From JAGQVA01 sp041391725 (lineage in GTDB: Bacteria > Bacteroidota > Bacteroidia > J057): 64,000 bases of DNA. A program made the translations under genes and the position numbers. The notes below the pieces were generated by a model that was given only the letters and a program-made list of their open reading frames with translations, was not told the DNA's origin and searched no databases. The stretch spans positions 620,001 through 684,000 of the forward strand of contig JAWKNL010000001.1 in the NCBI GenBank assembly GCA_041391725.1. The letters are read 5' to 3'. Each line of letters opens with the position of its first letter. Position 1 is the first letter of the stretch. Below are positions 8,969 through 17,269 of this stretch, one piece after another.

Positions 8969-10612
8969 TTAAAAAGAAATCTGTCCAAGGCGGCGGTTGT
9001 TTTTTCTTCTGTCTTGAAAAAATACAACTGCCTCATGCTGGGAAACCTGATAGGTAGTAGTTGAAAGCGAAATTGACTGGGCATCCCCCAGGTTAATAAG
9101 CTCACTTCGGAAGGTTTCTCCCTGGGAATTAAGGGTTACGAGCGCCAGAATACGTTTTTTGGGTTCTCTGTCTCCAAATACTTGTATCCTATCACGAGAT
9201 CCTGCAGTGAGATTATCTATATGATCGTTAAATACAAAATATAGATTAGAATTATTCCAGAATATTCCATACGAAAGAAAATAGAAATCATAATTGATGG
9301 CCTGCCTTTTATGCGGATCATTTCAGCATTCTCAATAGTACCTTCAGGAGAGATGAAAATGACAATAATATTATTCCGGTAAAAAAACAGGGATTGTTTC
9401 CCTTGTTGACGAACTTACATAGCCCCCATTTGGACCCGCAGAAGTGGTAGTTTTAGTGGTTTGACGATCAATTCTAAATTGTTCTTCTGCAACCAATACC
9501 GTTCTTCCGTCGCTCAGTGGGATCATTCTCCTGAAAACATAGTCGTAAAATATCCTTTTTCTCTCGGTTTTTGAGGGGTATCTTCTTCATTCAAATCGTC
9601 ATCGCCTCCAAACAATGACTTCCGAAGGTCAGAATAACTCTTTCATTATTTTATTACTCACCGGATCAACTGCCAGATAATAAATACCTCTACTTTAGTC
9701 GCATCTACTTTTTCGGAATATGCTCCTGCACAAACAATCTGCCCATTCTCCATTGGCTCAATATTAACATCAATCAGGAATTTGTCTTCCAGATCAATCG
9801 TCAGCTCTGATGGGGTTTGCTTGTCAGATTCGAGGATAAGGATTTTAAAGTTGTAATTGGGTTTCCGACCTACCGATTCGTCCTTTTTCTCAAAATAGTT
9901 TTTCCCCAGAATATAAACCTTACCGCTATTATCTACGGAAAAGCTCAAAACGGAGAAAAGTTCTTCCTGATAGGCAACACAACTTCTTTTGACCAGAGCA
10001 AGCTCATATCATCGGAAAGTACTTTTAAAACAAATTTCTCCGGCAATCCTTTTTCTGAGGAAGTTGTCCCACAACAAGTATCCGGGAAGTATCTGCAGAG
10101 TAGACAAAATAATACCACATAAACCCCTTGAAATTAGAACTTTCAAAGGAAACCTTTCCCAGGCTTTTTCCTTTAGTGGGAACGGCCAGTGTCTTTTTAT
10201 TCATCTCACGAACAAACAATTCAGACCTGCCTTCCGTTCGTTCATTGAATACAGAAAACAAAAATATCCTACTATTTAGCATTAGCGCCCCCATCGCTCT
10301 TTCGGGCCTGCTTTTGGTTCCAAGTCCGATTTCGGCTTTTTTTTCCAGTTTGAGGTCCTTTCCAAATTTTCTGAAAGGAACAGATTTTCTAGCATAAGCG
10401 GCTCCTTCATATTTAGTTATTTCCGAAAAGTTACCCAGGCGATAAGGAGACTGATACACATAATAACCTGTTTCATCAGCACCGATAACCTCAGGATAGG
10501 TAGCTATGCCATAAATCGTTTCATTGTATTTGGGGCCCAGGCCAAAACCCTGCGCAGAGGAAAAATGCCATCCCCCCGCGACAATCGCAATAAAAAGCAG
10601 ATATTTTTTCAT
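8969..10612 (-). pseudogene. Secreted protein of unknown family, copy 3 (decayed)
   Basis: A full-length third copy, from the signal peptide MKKYLLFIAIVAGGWHFSSA (start at 10612) to the terminal NNRRLGQISF (stop at 8969-8971). It is split by several indels, for example near 10055 (PQKK followed by the wrong frame), 9970 (one G fewer than copy 2), 9690 and 9560. The N-terminal 190 residues are close to copy 2, and the DNA is almost identical to copy 2 over about 8150-8400 and 9780-10030. This points to recent duplication or gene conversion followed by decay. Confidence 0.75.
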
Positions 10613-10670
10613 GATTCCGGATTTTGGCAAAAAATAATACCTGCATTTTTCTTTTCAAAATAATCTACCA

Positions 10671-10703
10671 AAAAATGAGGCTGCCCACATACAGGGACAG
10701 CCT
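10671..10703 (-). terminator. Rho-independent terminator
   Basis: On the minus strand AGGCTG-t-CCC pairs with GGG-CAGCCT around a 7-nt loop, followed by CATTTTTT. It lies downstream of the two broken outer-membrane-protein genes and upstream of copy 3. Its outer half (ATCTACCAAAAAATGAGGCTGCC on the plus strand) is almost the same as the htrA terminator at 12617-12652. Confidence 0.55.
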
Positions 10704-10785
10704 TCAGAAAAAAGAGCGGAATTGTAAAGTGATTGGGAGAAAGTAATCTTTCCGAAGCGAAGCAGAAACCATCTGCATAGGCAGA

Positions 10786-10865
10786 CTCACAAAGGCCTCT
10801 CAAGGGCACAAGGAAACTGCGCTTTGTGGCCCTCGTGGCTTCCTGGTGTCCTTGGTGGTTTATCC
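10786..10865. repeat. Single intergenic repeat of the CTTTGTGGCC / CCTTGGTGG type
   Basis: The stretch around GCGCTTTGTGGCCCTCGTGG, followed by CTTCCTGGTGTCCTTGGTGG, has the same kind of short-word composition as the eight-copy array at 3739-4474 (repeated CTTTG / GTGTCC / CACAAAG words). It also includes an AAACCATCTGCATAGGCAGA stretch just before it. It is non-coding despite an open frame across it. Together with the terminator it fills the 10613-10924 interval. Confidence 0.5.
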
Positions 10866-10924
10866 CAATAAGTTGATAATTCCGAAAAAGAGAATCAACC
10901 GCGAATCCGACTGAGTAAACAACC

Positions 10925-11644
10925 TTAAAAATCAATATTAAATCCCAATCCAATATTTAGGGACATTGTTTTTGATTTAGGATAAAAAAAGAGATTTGAC
11001 TCAAGCAAAATATCCAGGCTTTCTGTTAAAATAAATCCATAAGTGCCTTCTGCAATTATAGAATAATCTAAAAAGGTATTATAGGCAAAAACAGGAATTT
11101 CTAAGTCATTAACATTACCAATACCAATAGGAAAATGAGCCTCTGTTTGCTATGATCGAACCGATCTGCTCCGAATGATCCCTTCTATGAAGGCTAGTGC
11201 CTGCTCCAATTTGTCCAAAATGCCTATGTTTTTGAATTATTTTATAATTTAATGCCAAATAGACAAACAGGTCATCATAGCGATTTCCTTGTCGGAGATG
11301 TCAATGTTTGGAAATGCGCTATTATCCCAGCCAAAAAACCAGTATCTTCTATCGGAACTGGTTGATTTTTGTTTCGAATCAGTGTATTACTTGATCCGCT
11401 TTCGATAAATAGCAGATTGTGATTCAGACATAGCGTGCCCTAATCCACATTTAATAGAGAACTTATCTGTAAATCGATTATATATATAAATCGATCGTGC
11501 AAATCCTTTCGCTTTTACATTAAAATCTGAACGTACCCCCATTGTGCCACCAATCCCCACCTTTTGGGCTACTGTTGATATCGGTGAGATAGCGATCAGG
11601 CTTAAAGAGATTAAAAAAAGTTTAAATTTTTGCATGGATTCCAA
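10925..11644 (-). pseudogene. Outer-membrane beta-barrel-like protein, frameshifted
   Basis: An open N-terminal part (11387-11644) starts with a signal peptide (MQKFKLFLISLSLIAISPIS, then VAQ) and beta-rich sequence. After a break near 11395, further pieces appear in other frames: WFFGWDNSAFPNIDISDKE near 11320, YDDLFVYLALNYKIIQKHRH near 11240, and a typical outer-membrane C-terminus NIGLGFNIDF ending at 10925. At least three or four indels are needed to join them. The original length would have been about 240 residues. It overlaps the 3' end of the similar broken gene upstream. Confidence 0.5.
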
Positions 11645-12364
11645 TTGAAATATTGTAAAAAATGATGGAACTACGATGGCTCAACAGAAGGTTGTTCTCA
11701 CTAACTCCGAATGTTGCTAAAAACTTATTAAAATTGTAAGAGTATTCAATTTTTATACAATCACCAGGGGTCAAACTATTGAATTCGTATTCAATGCAAC
11801 AAAAGTACCTTCATAGACACTCCCATCATCCAAAGTTATATCTGCAGGATAATAATCCCTCATCCAATTATGTGATTCATAGGTTAGACTGCCACCGACA
11901 AATAATCCCAAAGCATGTCTTTGAACATAAGAGGGTAAAAGAGTACGCCAAAATCCCACGGTACACTTAGTGTTTTAACCGTGTAGCTCGGGTCAAGATC
12001 CTTTAAACCAATAGACGTTATTCTATCTCTTTGTATATCGTCAAGGAACGGACTTTTACTATCCCGAACAATAATATTTGCCATAATCCTCCCATTTGCA
12101 TCATCATACAGATATGAATCCGGCATTGAGCGATAGAAAGAGGATACCTGGCCCCTGAGAGCAATCCTTTTATGGATGGATGGGTATAAGCAATACCAAT
12201 AGTAGGCAGCTTTGATAAATTTATCCAACCATCTTCATATCCGCGCCCAATTATTATCCCTAATGTTTTTCCTCTCTTCTATTTGCGTATTCTGGGAGAA
12301 TACATTTCCCAAAGGAGATAACCAAAATAGACAGAAAAACTTGCAGTACAATGCGATTTGTCAT
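11622..12364 (-). pseudogene. Secreted/outer-membrane protein, frameshifted
   Basis: It begins with a signal peptide (MTNRIVLQVFLSILVISFG, ATG at 12362-12364). Fragments follow in changing frames: GRGYEDGWINLSKLPTIGIA near 12220, DANGRIMANIIVRDSKSPFL near 12070, and GLFVGGSLTYESHNWMRDYY near 11880. A last stretch reads KIEYSYNFNKFLATFGVSEN and ends at 11622-11624. Reading it as one gene needs three or more indels. The final stretch resembles the end of a beta-barrel. The 3' end overlaps the start of the next broken gene, as in an operon. Confidence 0.45.
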
Positions 12365-12545
12365 AAATTTAATTTGATTCTACTATATGAAAGATATCTG
12401 GCAGCTATATCTTTAAAAACTCAAAGTCGGACACAAACACCTGGCCCTACCCGAAAATTTGAAAGGTAATTAATTTCCAGTAACAAATCTAATTCCCCGA
12501 AATGAAATTATTGCTATTTTTGAAAGGTTTGCATTTTAGGCGGAA

Positions 12546-12626
12546 ATGACATTCGAAGAACTCGAACAGATGGCAGCAAAACTGACCACCGATCTGAAAT
12601 CACTGAAAAATATCTACCAAAAATGA
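12546..12626 (+). CDS. Possible 26-residue small protein
   Basis: An ATG at 12546 opens a short Glu/Lys-rich helix-like peptide (MTFEELEQMAAKLTTDLKSL, then KNIYQK). Its stop codon lies at the edge of the htrA terminator hairpin. Codon choice looks protein-like, but the same CTACCAAAAATGAGGCTGCC end occurs at 10664 without this reading frame. It may be a remnant or a chance frame. Confidence 0.25.
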   Translation: MTFEELEQMAAKLTTDLKSLKNIYQK

Positions 12627-14159
12627 GGCTGCCCCAAAATTGAGGCAGCCTCTCAAGTGAAAAAAGAAAATCAACCTACAAACCGAAGGCGTAGTACCGG
12701 TGCCAGGATGCCCTTCATATACACCTTCCAACATCACTCCACCTTTCTTACCCTCCAACGCTTTTTCCACTTCTTCCACACTACTTACTTTTTTTCCATC
12801 TATTTTTGTGATCACAAATCCTTCCTCTATTCCGGTATATTTCCTCAACTTACCCGGATAGAGTTTGCTGACCCGTACCCCACCATCTATGTCCAGTTTT
12901 TTCAGTTCCTCTTTCGAAAGATTTTTAAATTCGGCGCCCAACACCGAGGAGATTGCCGCTTCTTCTTTCTTCACCACATCCGTATTGCCTTCGCGGTTTT
13001 TGAGTGTAACCGGTACTTCTCTTACCTTTCCGTCGCGATGAATGGTGAGATTTACCTGATCACCCGGGCGAAGTGTACCAATGGCCACCTGAAGTTCGGA
13101 AGATGTTTTGACCGGGTGGCCGTTGACGGCGGTAATGACATCTCCTTTTTTGACACCTGCATCAATGGCAGAACCGTTTTGGGTCAGGCTATCCACATAC
13201 ACACCGTCATTCAGACCGAGATTTTTTTCTTTGGCGAGGTTGCCGTCCACATTGCGGATCATCACGCCGAGAAACCCGCGCTGAACGGTTCCGTATTTGA
13301 GCAGGTCTTCAATAATTTTCCCGACCAGATTGGAAGGTACAGCAAATGAATATCCGGAATAAGAACCTGTCGGGCTGGCGATCGCTGTGTTGATACCGAT
13401 CAGTTGTCCGTCGAGATTGACCAGCGCGCCTCCGCTGTTACCGGGGTTGACGGCAGCATCTGTCTGGATGAATGACTCTATCGCCGACTGATCTTTCAGG
13501 ATATTGATGTTGCGGCCTTTGGCGCTGACGATACCTGCCGTTACGGTTGAGTTGAGATTAAACGGGTTGCCGATGGCAAGCACCCACTGCCCGACCTTCA
13601 CATCGTCAGAATTGGTCATGGGAACAAAAGGAAGCTCATCGGCATCAATTTTCAGCAACGCGATATCTGTCGAAGGATCTGTACCGATCAGTTCTGCCTT
13701 AAATGAGCGGTTATCATACAAAGACACTTCGATATCATCTGCGTCTTCGATGACGTGGTTGTTGGTAACAATATACCCCGACTCCTTAATGATCACGCCG
13801 GAGCCAGTTCCTACCCGGGGCTGGTTGAACCGCTGGCCCTGGTTGCCCCAGAAGTCATCGCCAAAGAAATCCCGGAAAGGGTCGGGAATATTCATTTGAG
13901 GTTGAGGGGAGCGGGTTTGGGTAGCAGTTGATTTGATATGGACAACGGCGGGCATTACCTGTTCGGCAGCAACGGTAAAATCCATCAGACCATTGGAGCC
14001 GGCGGGGGACTGGTCATACCTGGCAGCTAAAGAGGGAGAGCCGGAAGTATGCTCAATCCGATATACACTCGTTTCTTTTTTGTCCAGAGCCTTAAAAGCG
14101 CCCAAAGTTATGGCACTTCCTAACATGGCTGATAACACGATAGCTGCAAATTTTTTCAT
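12600..14159 (-). CDS. htrA: HtrA/Deg-family periplasmic serine protease
   Basis: A membrane-anchored or secreted ATP-independent protease and chaperone that handles misfolded envelope proteins. It has an N-terminal hydrophobic segment (residues 5-22) and a trypsin-like domain with the triad His135 (TNNHVIE), Asp165 (STDIALL) and Ser242 (NPGNSGGAL). Two PDZ regions follow (about 280-375 and 400-480). The open frame runs 519 residues, but its last 30 are unlike the family and are translated through the terminator hairpin. After GHPGTG a one-base shift near 12697 would give YYAFGL and a stop at 12676, the usual end in Bacteroidota. The true gene is therefore probably about 494 residues with a small indel in this sequence. 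Confidence 0.92.
   Translation of the reverse strand: MKKFAAIVLSAMLGSAITLGAFKALDKKETSVYRIEHTSGSPSLAARYDQSPAGSNGLMDFTVAAEQVMPAVVHIKSTATQTRSPQPQMNIPDPFRDFFGDDFWGNQGQRFNQPRVGTGSGVIIKESGYIVTNNHVIEDADDIEVSLYDNRSFKAELIGTDPSTDIALLKIDADELPFVPMTNSDDVKVGQWVLAIGNPFNLNSTVTAGIVSAKGRNINILKDQSAIESFIQTDAAVNPGNSGGALVNLDGQLIGINTAIASPTGSYSGYSFAVPSNLVGKIIEDLLKYGTVQRGFLGVMIRNVDGNLAKEKNLGLNDGVYVDSLTQNGSAIDAGVKKGDVITAVNGHPVKTSSELQVAIGTLRPGDQVNLTIHRDGKVREVPVTLKNREGNTDVVKKEEAAISSVLGAEFKNLSKEELKKLDIDGGVRVSKLYPGKLRKYTGIEEGFVITKIDGKKVSSVEEVEKALEGKKGGVMLEGVYEGHPGTGTTPSVCRLIFFFHLRGCLNFGAASFLVDIFQ
12617..12652 (-). terminator. Rho-independent terminator of htrA
   Basis: A perfect 9-bp stem GAGGCTGCC / GGCAGCCTC (12625-12633 and 12644-12652) with a 10-nt loop is followed on the minus strand by CATTTTTGG. 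It lies about 25 bp downstream of the probable true htrA stop codon (12676-12678). Confidence 0.75.
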
Positions 14160-14365
14160 CGTTGATTTTCAGATTTGTATTTCATTACTTAAAATTCGGG
14201 CTGGAAAGCGTACTTTCGCACGATTTCTGTTTATGAGACGTTACGCTGCCCCTGACTTAATAGTTTGTTAGGGCTTTGTTAATGTTTTGTTAAAGCAAAA
14301 AACTGTGTTTATTGCAGTTCGAAATTTTACTTTTAGGTTCTCCAACATATTAATGATTTAGCGCT

Positions 14366-14839
14366 ATGAGACTTCGGGTATCTTCCATTGATGCCAGCAT
14401 CAACCGGCTGAGGCTGGAAGAAATGTTTGAAGAATTTGGAGAAGTCACCTCAATCCGGTTTTTGAGGGGATTAAACGACGAGAATACGATCGCCTTTATC
14501 GAAATGAGAAGGGAGCAGGATGCTTATGATGCTATTGAAGGCCTCAATGGACACCTGGCTGGCAAACTCAAACTTAAGGTGGAAATTTCCATGGATCATG
14601 TCCAGGTGAAAAATCGCTCTGCCGTCATCATTCAGGATGACGATGATGAGGAAGACGACGACGGAGGAAGCGAAAGCACGGTTGTGGAAACTACACCTCC
14701 CCCCATCGGAGAGGATGATGACGCCATTGAGGATGACGAGGAAGAATTTCCTGACGATAAGGACGAAGATGACGACGAGGATGACGACGAAGATGACGAG
14801 GATGAGGATGATGACTACGACGATGACGAGGATGACTGA
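14366..14839 (+). CDS. RRM-domain RNA-binding protein with acidic tail
   Basis: A 157-residue protein. Residues 1-75 form an RNA recognition motif (beta1 RLRVSSID, helix LRLEEMFEEFGEVTSIRF, RNP1-like NTIAFIEM). The aromatic residues usual in RNP2 are missing. Residues 90-157 are almost entirely Asp/Glu (DDEDDDEDDEDEDDDYDDDE). RRM proteins in Bacteroidota are thought to bind mRNA or act in cold and translation control; the acidic tail might act as an intramolecular mimic of RNA (inference). It stands alone between divergent htrA and the deoC operon. Confidence 0.85.
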   Translation: MRLRVSSIDASINRLRLEEMFEEFGEVTSIRFLRGLNDENTIAFIEMRREQDAYDAIEGLNGHLAGKLKLKVEISMDHVQVKNRSAVIIQDDDDEEDDDGGSESTVVETTPPPIGEDDDAIEDDEEEFPDDKDEDDDEDDDEDDEDEDDDYDDDEDD

Positions 14840-14886
14840 TTAAGCTTTTGAGATCGGGGTAAATTCCTTATCTTAAAGGTTTAATT

Positions 14887-15801
14887 GTGGAATCTGTGAA
14901 GGAAAAATTTGTCTATTCTCCTTATTCTCCTCCTGTCGATCAGACAGGTACGGAAGAAAGGGTTGCCCGGCTTACCAGCCGGAGCATAAAAAATGAATCA
15001 AAATCATACGCATTAAGGCTTGCCCTCAGCATGCTTGACCTCACCACCCTTGCCGGCAATGACACCCCGGGCAAGGTGCGTCAACTCTGTTATAAGGCAG
15101 CACATGTGCATGATATTTACCCCGGCCTGCCGCAGGTGGCCGCAGTGTGTGTATATCCTACCCTCGTTCGCACCGCACGAAAAGCACTGGAAGGGACAGG
15201 CATTCACGTGGCTTCGGTTGCAACCGCATTTCCTTCGGGCCAGGCCTCCACAGCAGTCAAACTCGAAGATACGCGTTTTGCCGTGGCAGAAGGCGCAGAT
15301 GAAATAGACATGGTCATTTCCCGAGGAAAATTCCTTCAGGGAGATTATACTTTTGTTTTCGATGAAATTGCCGCAGTGAAAGAAGCCTGCGGCGAAGCGC
15401 ATCTCAAGGTTATCCTTGAAACCGGCGAGCTCAGCACCCTCGATCAGGTGCGCCTCGCCAGCGATATCGCCATGGATGCCGGGGCAGACTTTATCAAAAC
15501 CTCCACAGGAAAAGTACAGCCCGCAGCTACGCTGCCCGTTACCCTGACCATGCTGGAAGCTATCAGAGACCATTTTTACCGCACCGGAAAAAAAATAGGC
15601 ATGAAACCCGCAGGCGGAATTGGTACAGCCAAACTCGCCCTCCAGTACCTGGTCGTACTTCGCGAAACACTCGGGGAAGACTGGCTTACCCCAAACCTCT
15701 TCCGGTTTGGTGCCAGCAGCCTCGCCAATGACCTCCTGATGCAGATTGTCAAACAATCCACCGGTATCTACCAGTCTATCGACTACTTTTCCAAAGATTA
15801 A
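14887..15801 (+). CDS. deoC: Deoxyribose-phosphate aldolase
   Basis: A 304-residue class I aldolase that cleaves 2-deoxyribose-5-phosphate to acetaldehyde and glyceraldehyde-3-phosphate. The Schiff-base lysine is K204 in DFIKTSTGK, the proton-relay lysine is K240 in MKPAGGI, and the DLTTLAGNDT stretch near residue 51 is also conserved. An extra N-terminal region of about 45 residues makes it longer than the E. coli enzyme, as in the long DeoC subgroup. The start codon is GTG. It is the first gene of a tight operon (3 bp to the next gene) with two aldehyde dehydrogenase-like proteins that could oxidise the acetaldehyde released. Confidence 0.95.
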   Translation: MESVKEKFVYSPYSPPVDQTGTEERVARLTSRSIKNESKSYALRLALSMLDLTTLAGNDTPGKVRQLCYKAAHVHDIYPGLPQVAAVCVYPTLVRTARKALEGTGIHVASVATAFPSGQASTAVKLEDTRFAVAEGADEIDMVISRGKFLQGDYTFVFDEIAAVKEACGEAHLKVILETGELSTLDQVRLASDIAMDAGADFIKTSTGKVQPAATLPVTLTMLEAIRDHFYRTGKKIGMKPAGGIGTAKLALQYLVVLRETLGEDWLTPNLFRFGASSLANDLLMQIVKQSTGIYQSIDYFSKD

Positions 15802-15804
15802 CGT

Positions 15805-17268
15805 ATGGCTCCCGATCTCAATTTTAATACACGCTGGGAATACGCCCCCGCACCCGAAAGCAGCGACCATATCCACCTGCTGCCGCAATACAATCATTTT
15901 ATCGGCGGTAAATTTGTACAGCCCGCCGAAGGCGGATATTTCCCCACCTTTAACCCCTCCAACGGCAGAATCATCGCCAGTATCGCCGAAGGCTCTGCCG
16001 CAGATATTGACAAGGCAGTAAAGGAAGCACGTAAGGCATATGATAAATACTGGGCCCGTATGTCTCCCTCCGACAGAGGGAAATATATTTTCCGGATTGC
16101 GCGGATGATTCAGGAGCGGGCCCGTGAATTTGCCATTATAGAAAGTATGGATGGAGGAAAACCCATCCGGGAATCCAAAACCGTTGATATTCCGCTGGCT
16201 GCTGCGCATTTTTTCTATTATGCAGGCTGGGCCGACAAGCTTGAATACGCTTTTCCCAACCGCAGACATTCTGCTTTGGGAGTGGCCGGGCAGATTATTC
16301 CCTGGAACTTCCCGCTTCTCATGGCTGCATGGAAACTGGCGCCCGCACTCGCCTGCGGCAATACTGTTGTGCTTAAACCTGCCGAAACTACGCCATTGAC
16401 TGCATTAAAGCTCGCCGAGCTCATTCAGGAGGCCGATCTCCCTCCGGGCGTAGTTAATATCGTAACCGGTGCCGGAGCCACAGGTGCGGCCCTTGTCAAC
16501 CATCCAGGTGTGGATAAAATCGCCTTTACGGGTTCGACGGAAGTGGGAAAAATCATTCAGCGTGCTACCGCTTCCACAAACAAAAAAATTACCCTCGAAC
16601 TGGGAGGAAAAGCTGCAAATATCATTTTCGAAGACGCCCCCCTCGACCAGGCGGTCGAAGGTATTATCAATGGCATTTACTTCAATCAGGGACATGTATG
16701 CTGTGCCGGTTCACGCCTGTTTGTGCAGGAGTCAGTAGAAGAAATTGTCGTAAAAAAACTCAAAGACCGGATGGAAACCCTTATCGTTGGCGACCCCCTC
16801 GATAAAAACACGGATATCGGTGCAATCAACTCCCGCGCACAACTGGAAAAAATTGAAGCTTATATTGAACTGGGCAAAAAGGAAGGCGCAGAATTTTTCC
16901 AGAGCAGTTGCCCCGTTCCGGAAAATGGTGGCTTCTGGTGCCGCCCCACCCTGTTTTTGCATGCATCACAATCGCACCGGATTGTCCAGGAGGAAATCTT
17001 CGGGCCGGTACTCGCCGTACAGTCGTTTCGAACGGTAGAGGAAGCCATCGAAAAAGCCAACAACACCTACTACGGCCTTTCTGCCGGGGTCTGGACAGAT
17101 AAAGGTTCGAAGATATTCAAACTCACCCGGAAGATGCGCGCCGGTGTAATCTGGGCCAATACCTATAACAAGTTTGACCCCACCTCCCCCTTTGGCGGCT
17201 ATAAGGAAAGCGGGTTTGGCAGGGAAGGCGGCCTGCACGGTTTATCTGCATATCTCAATCTGAACTAA
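15805..17268 (+). CDS. Aldehyde dehydrogenase, catalytic half of an ALDH16-like pair
   Basis: A 487-residue NAD(P)-dependent aldehyde dehydrogenase. The cofactor-binding motif is FTGSTEVGK (about 241), the catalytic glutamate is E265 in LELGGKA, and the catalytic cysteine is about C299 in NQGHVCCAGSR. The C-terminal SPFGGYKESGFGREGG is typical of the superfamily. It sits 3 bp after deoC and 1 bp before a second, inactive ALDH-like gene. Together the two are about the size of single-chain bacterial ALDH16 (about 800 residues), in which an active and an inactive ALDH domain are fused. Acetaldehyde from DeoC is a plausible substrate (inference from operon). Confidence 0.92.
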   Translation: MAPDLNFNTRWEYAPAPESSDHIHLLPQYNHFIGGKFVQPAEGGYFPTFNPSNGRIIASIAEGSAADIDKAVKEARKAYDKYWARMSPSDRGKYIFRIARMIQERAREFAIIESMDGGKPIRESKTVDIPLAAAHFFYYAGWADKLEYAFPNRRHSALGVAGQIIPWNFPLLMAAWKLAPALACGNTVVLKPAETTPLTALKLAELIQEADLPPGVVNIVTGAGATGAALVNHPGVDKIAFTGSTEVGKIIQRATASTNKKITLELGGKAANIIFEDAPLDQAVEGIINGIYFNQGHVCCAGSRLFVQESVEEIVVKKLKDRMETLIVGDPLDKNTDIGAINSRAQLEKIEAYIELGKKEGAEFFQSSCPVPENGGFWCRPTLFLHASQSHRIVQEEIFGPVLAVQSFRTVEEAIEKANNTYYGLSAGVWTDKGSKIFKLTRKMRAGVIWANTYNKFDPTSPFGGYKESGFGREGGLHGLSAYLNLN

Positions 17269-17269
17269 C

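Noticed and set aside
10609..10953. A 114-residue minus-strand frame
   Set aside because: It runs through the terminator hairpin and the intergenic repeat and has no signal or domain.
12657..13349. A 230-residue plus-strand frame opposite htrA
   Set aside because: Antisense shadow of the protease, with His/Phe-rich composition and no family match.
14204..14217. GAAAG-CGTA-CTTTC palindrome 45 bp upstream of htrA
   Set aside because: Arms are only 5 bp, it occurs once, and no matching regulator is known to me; kept as a note only.
15013..16269. A 418-residue open frame on the minus strand opposite deoC and the first ALDH
   Set aside because: It mirrors two strongly conserved enzymes in high-GC codons, has no recognisable domain or signal, and is a typical shadow frame.
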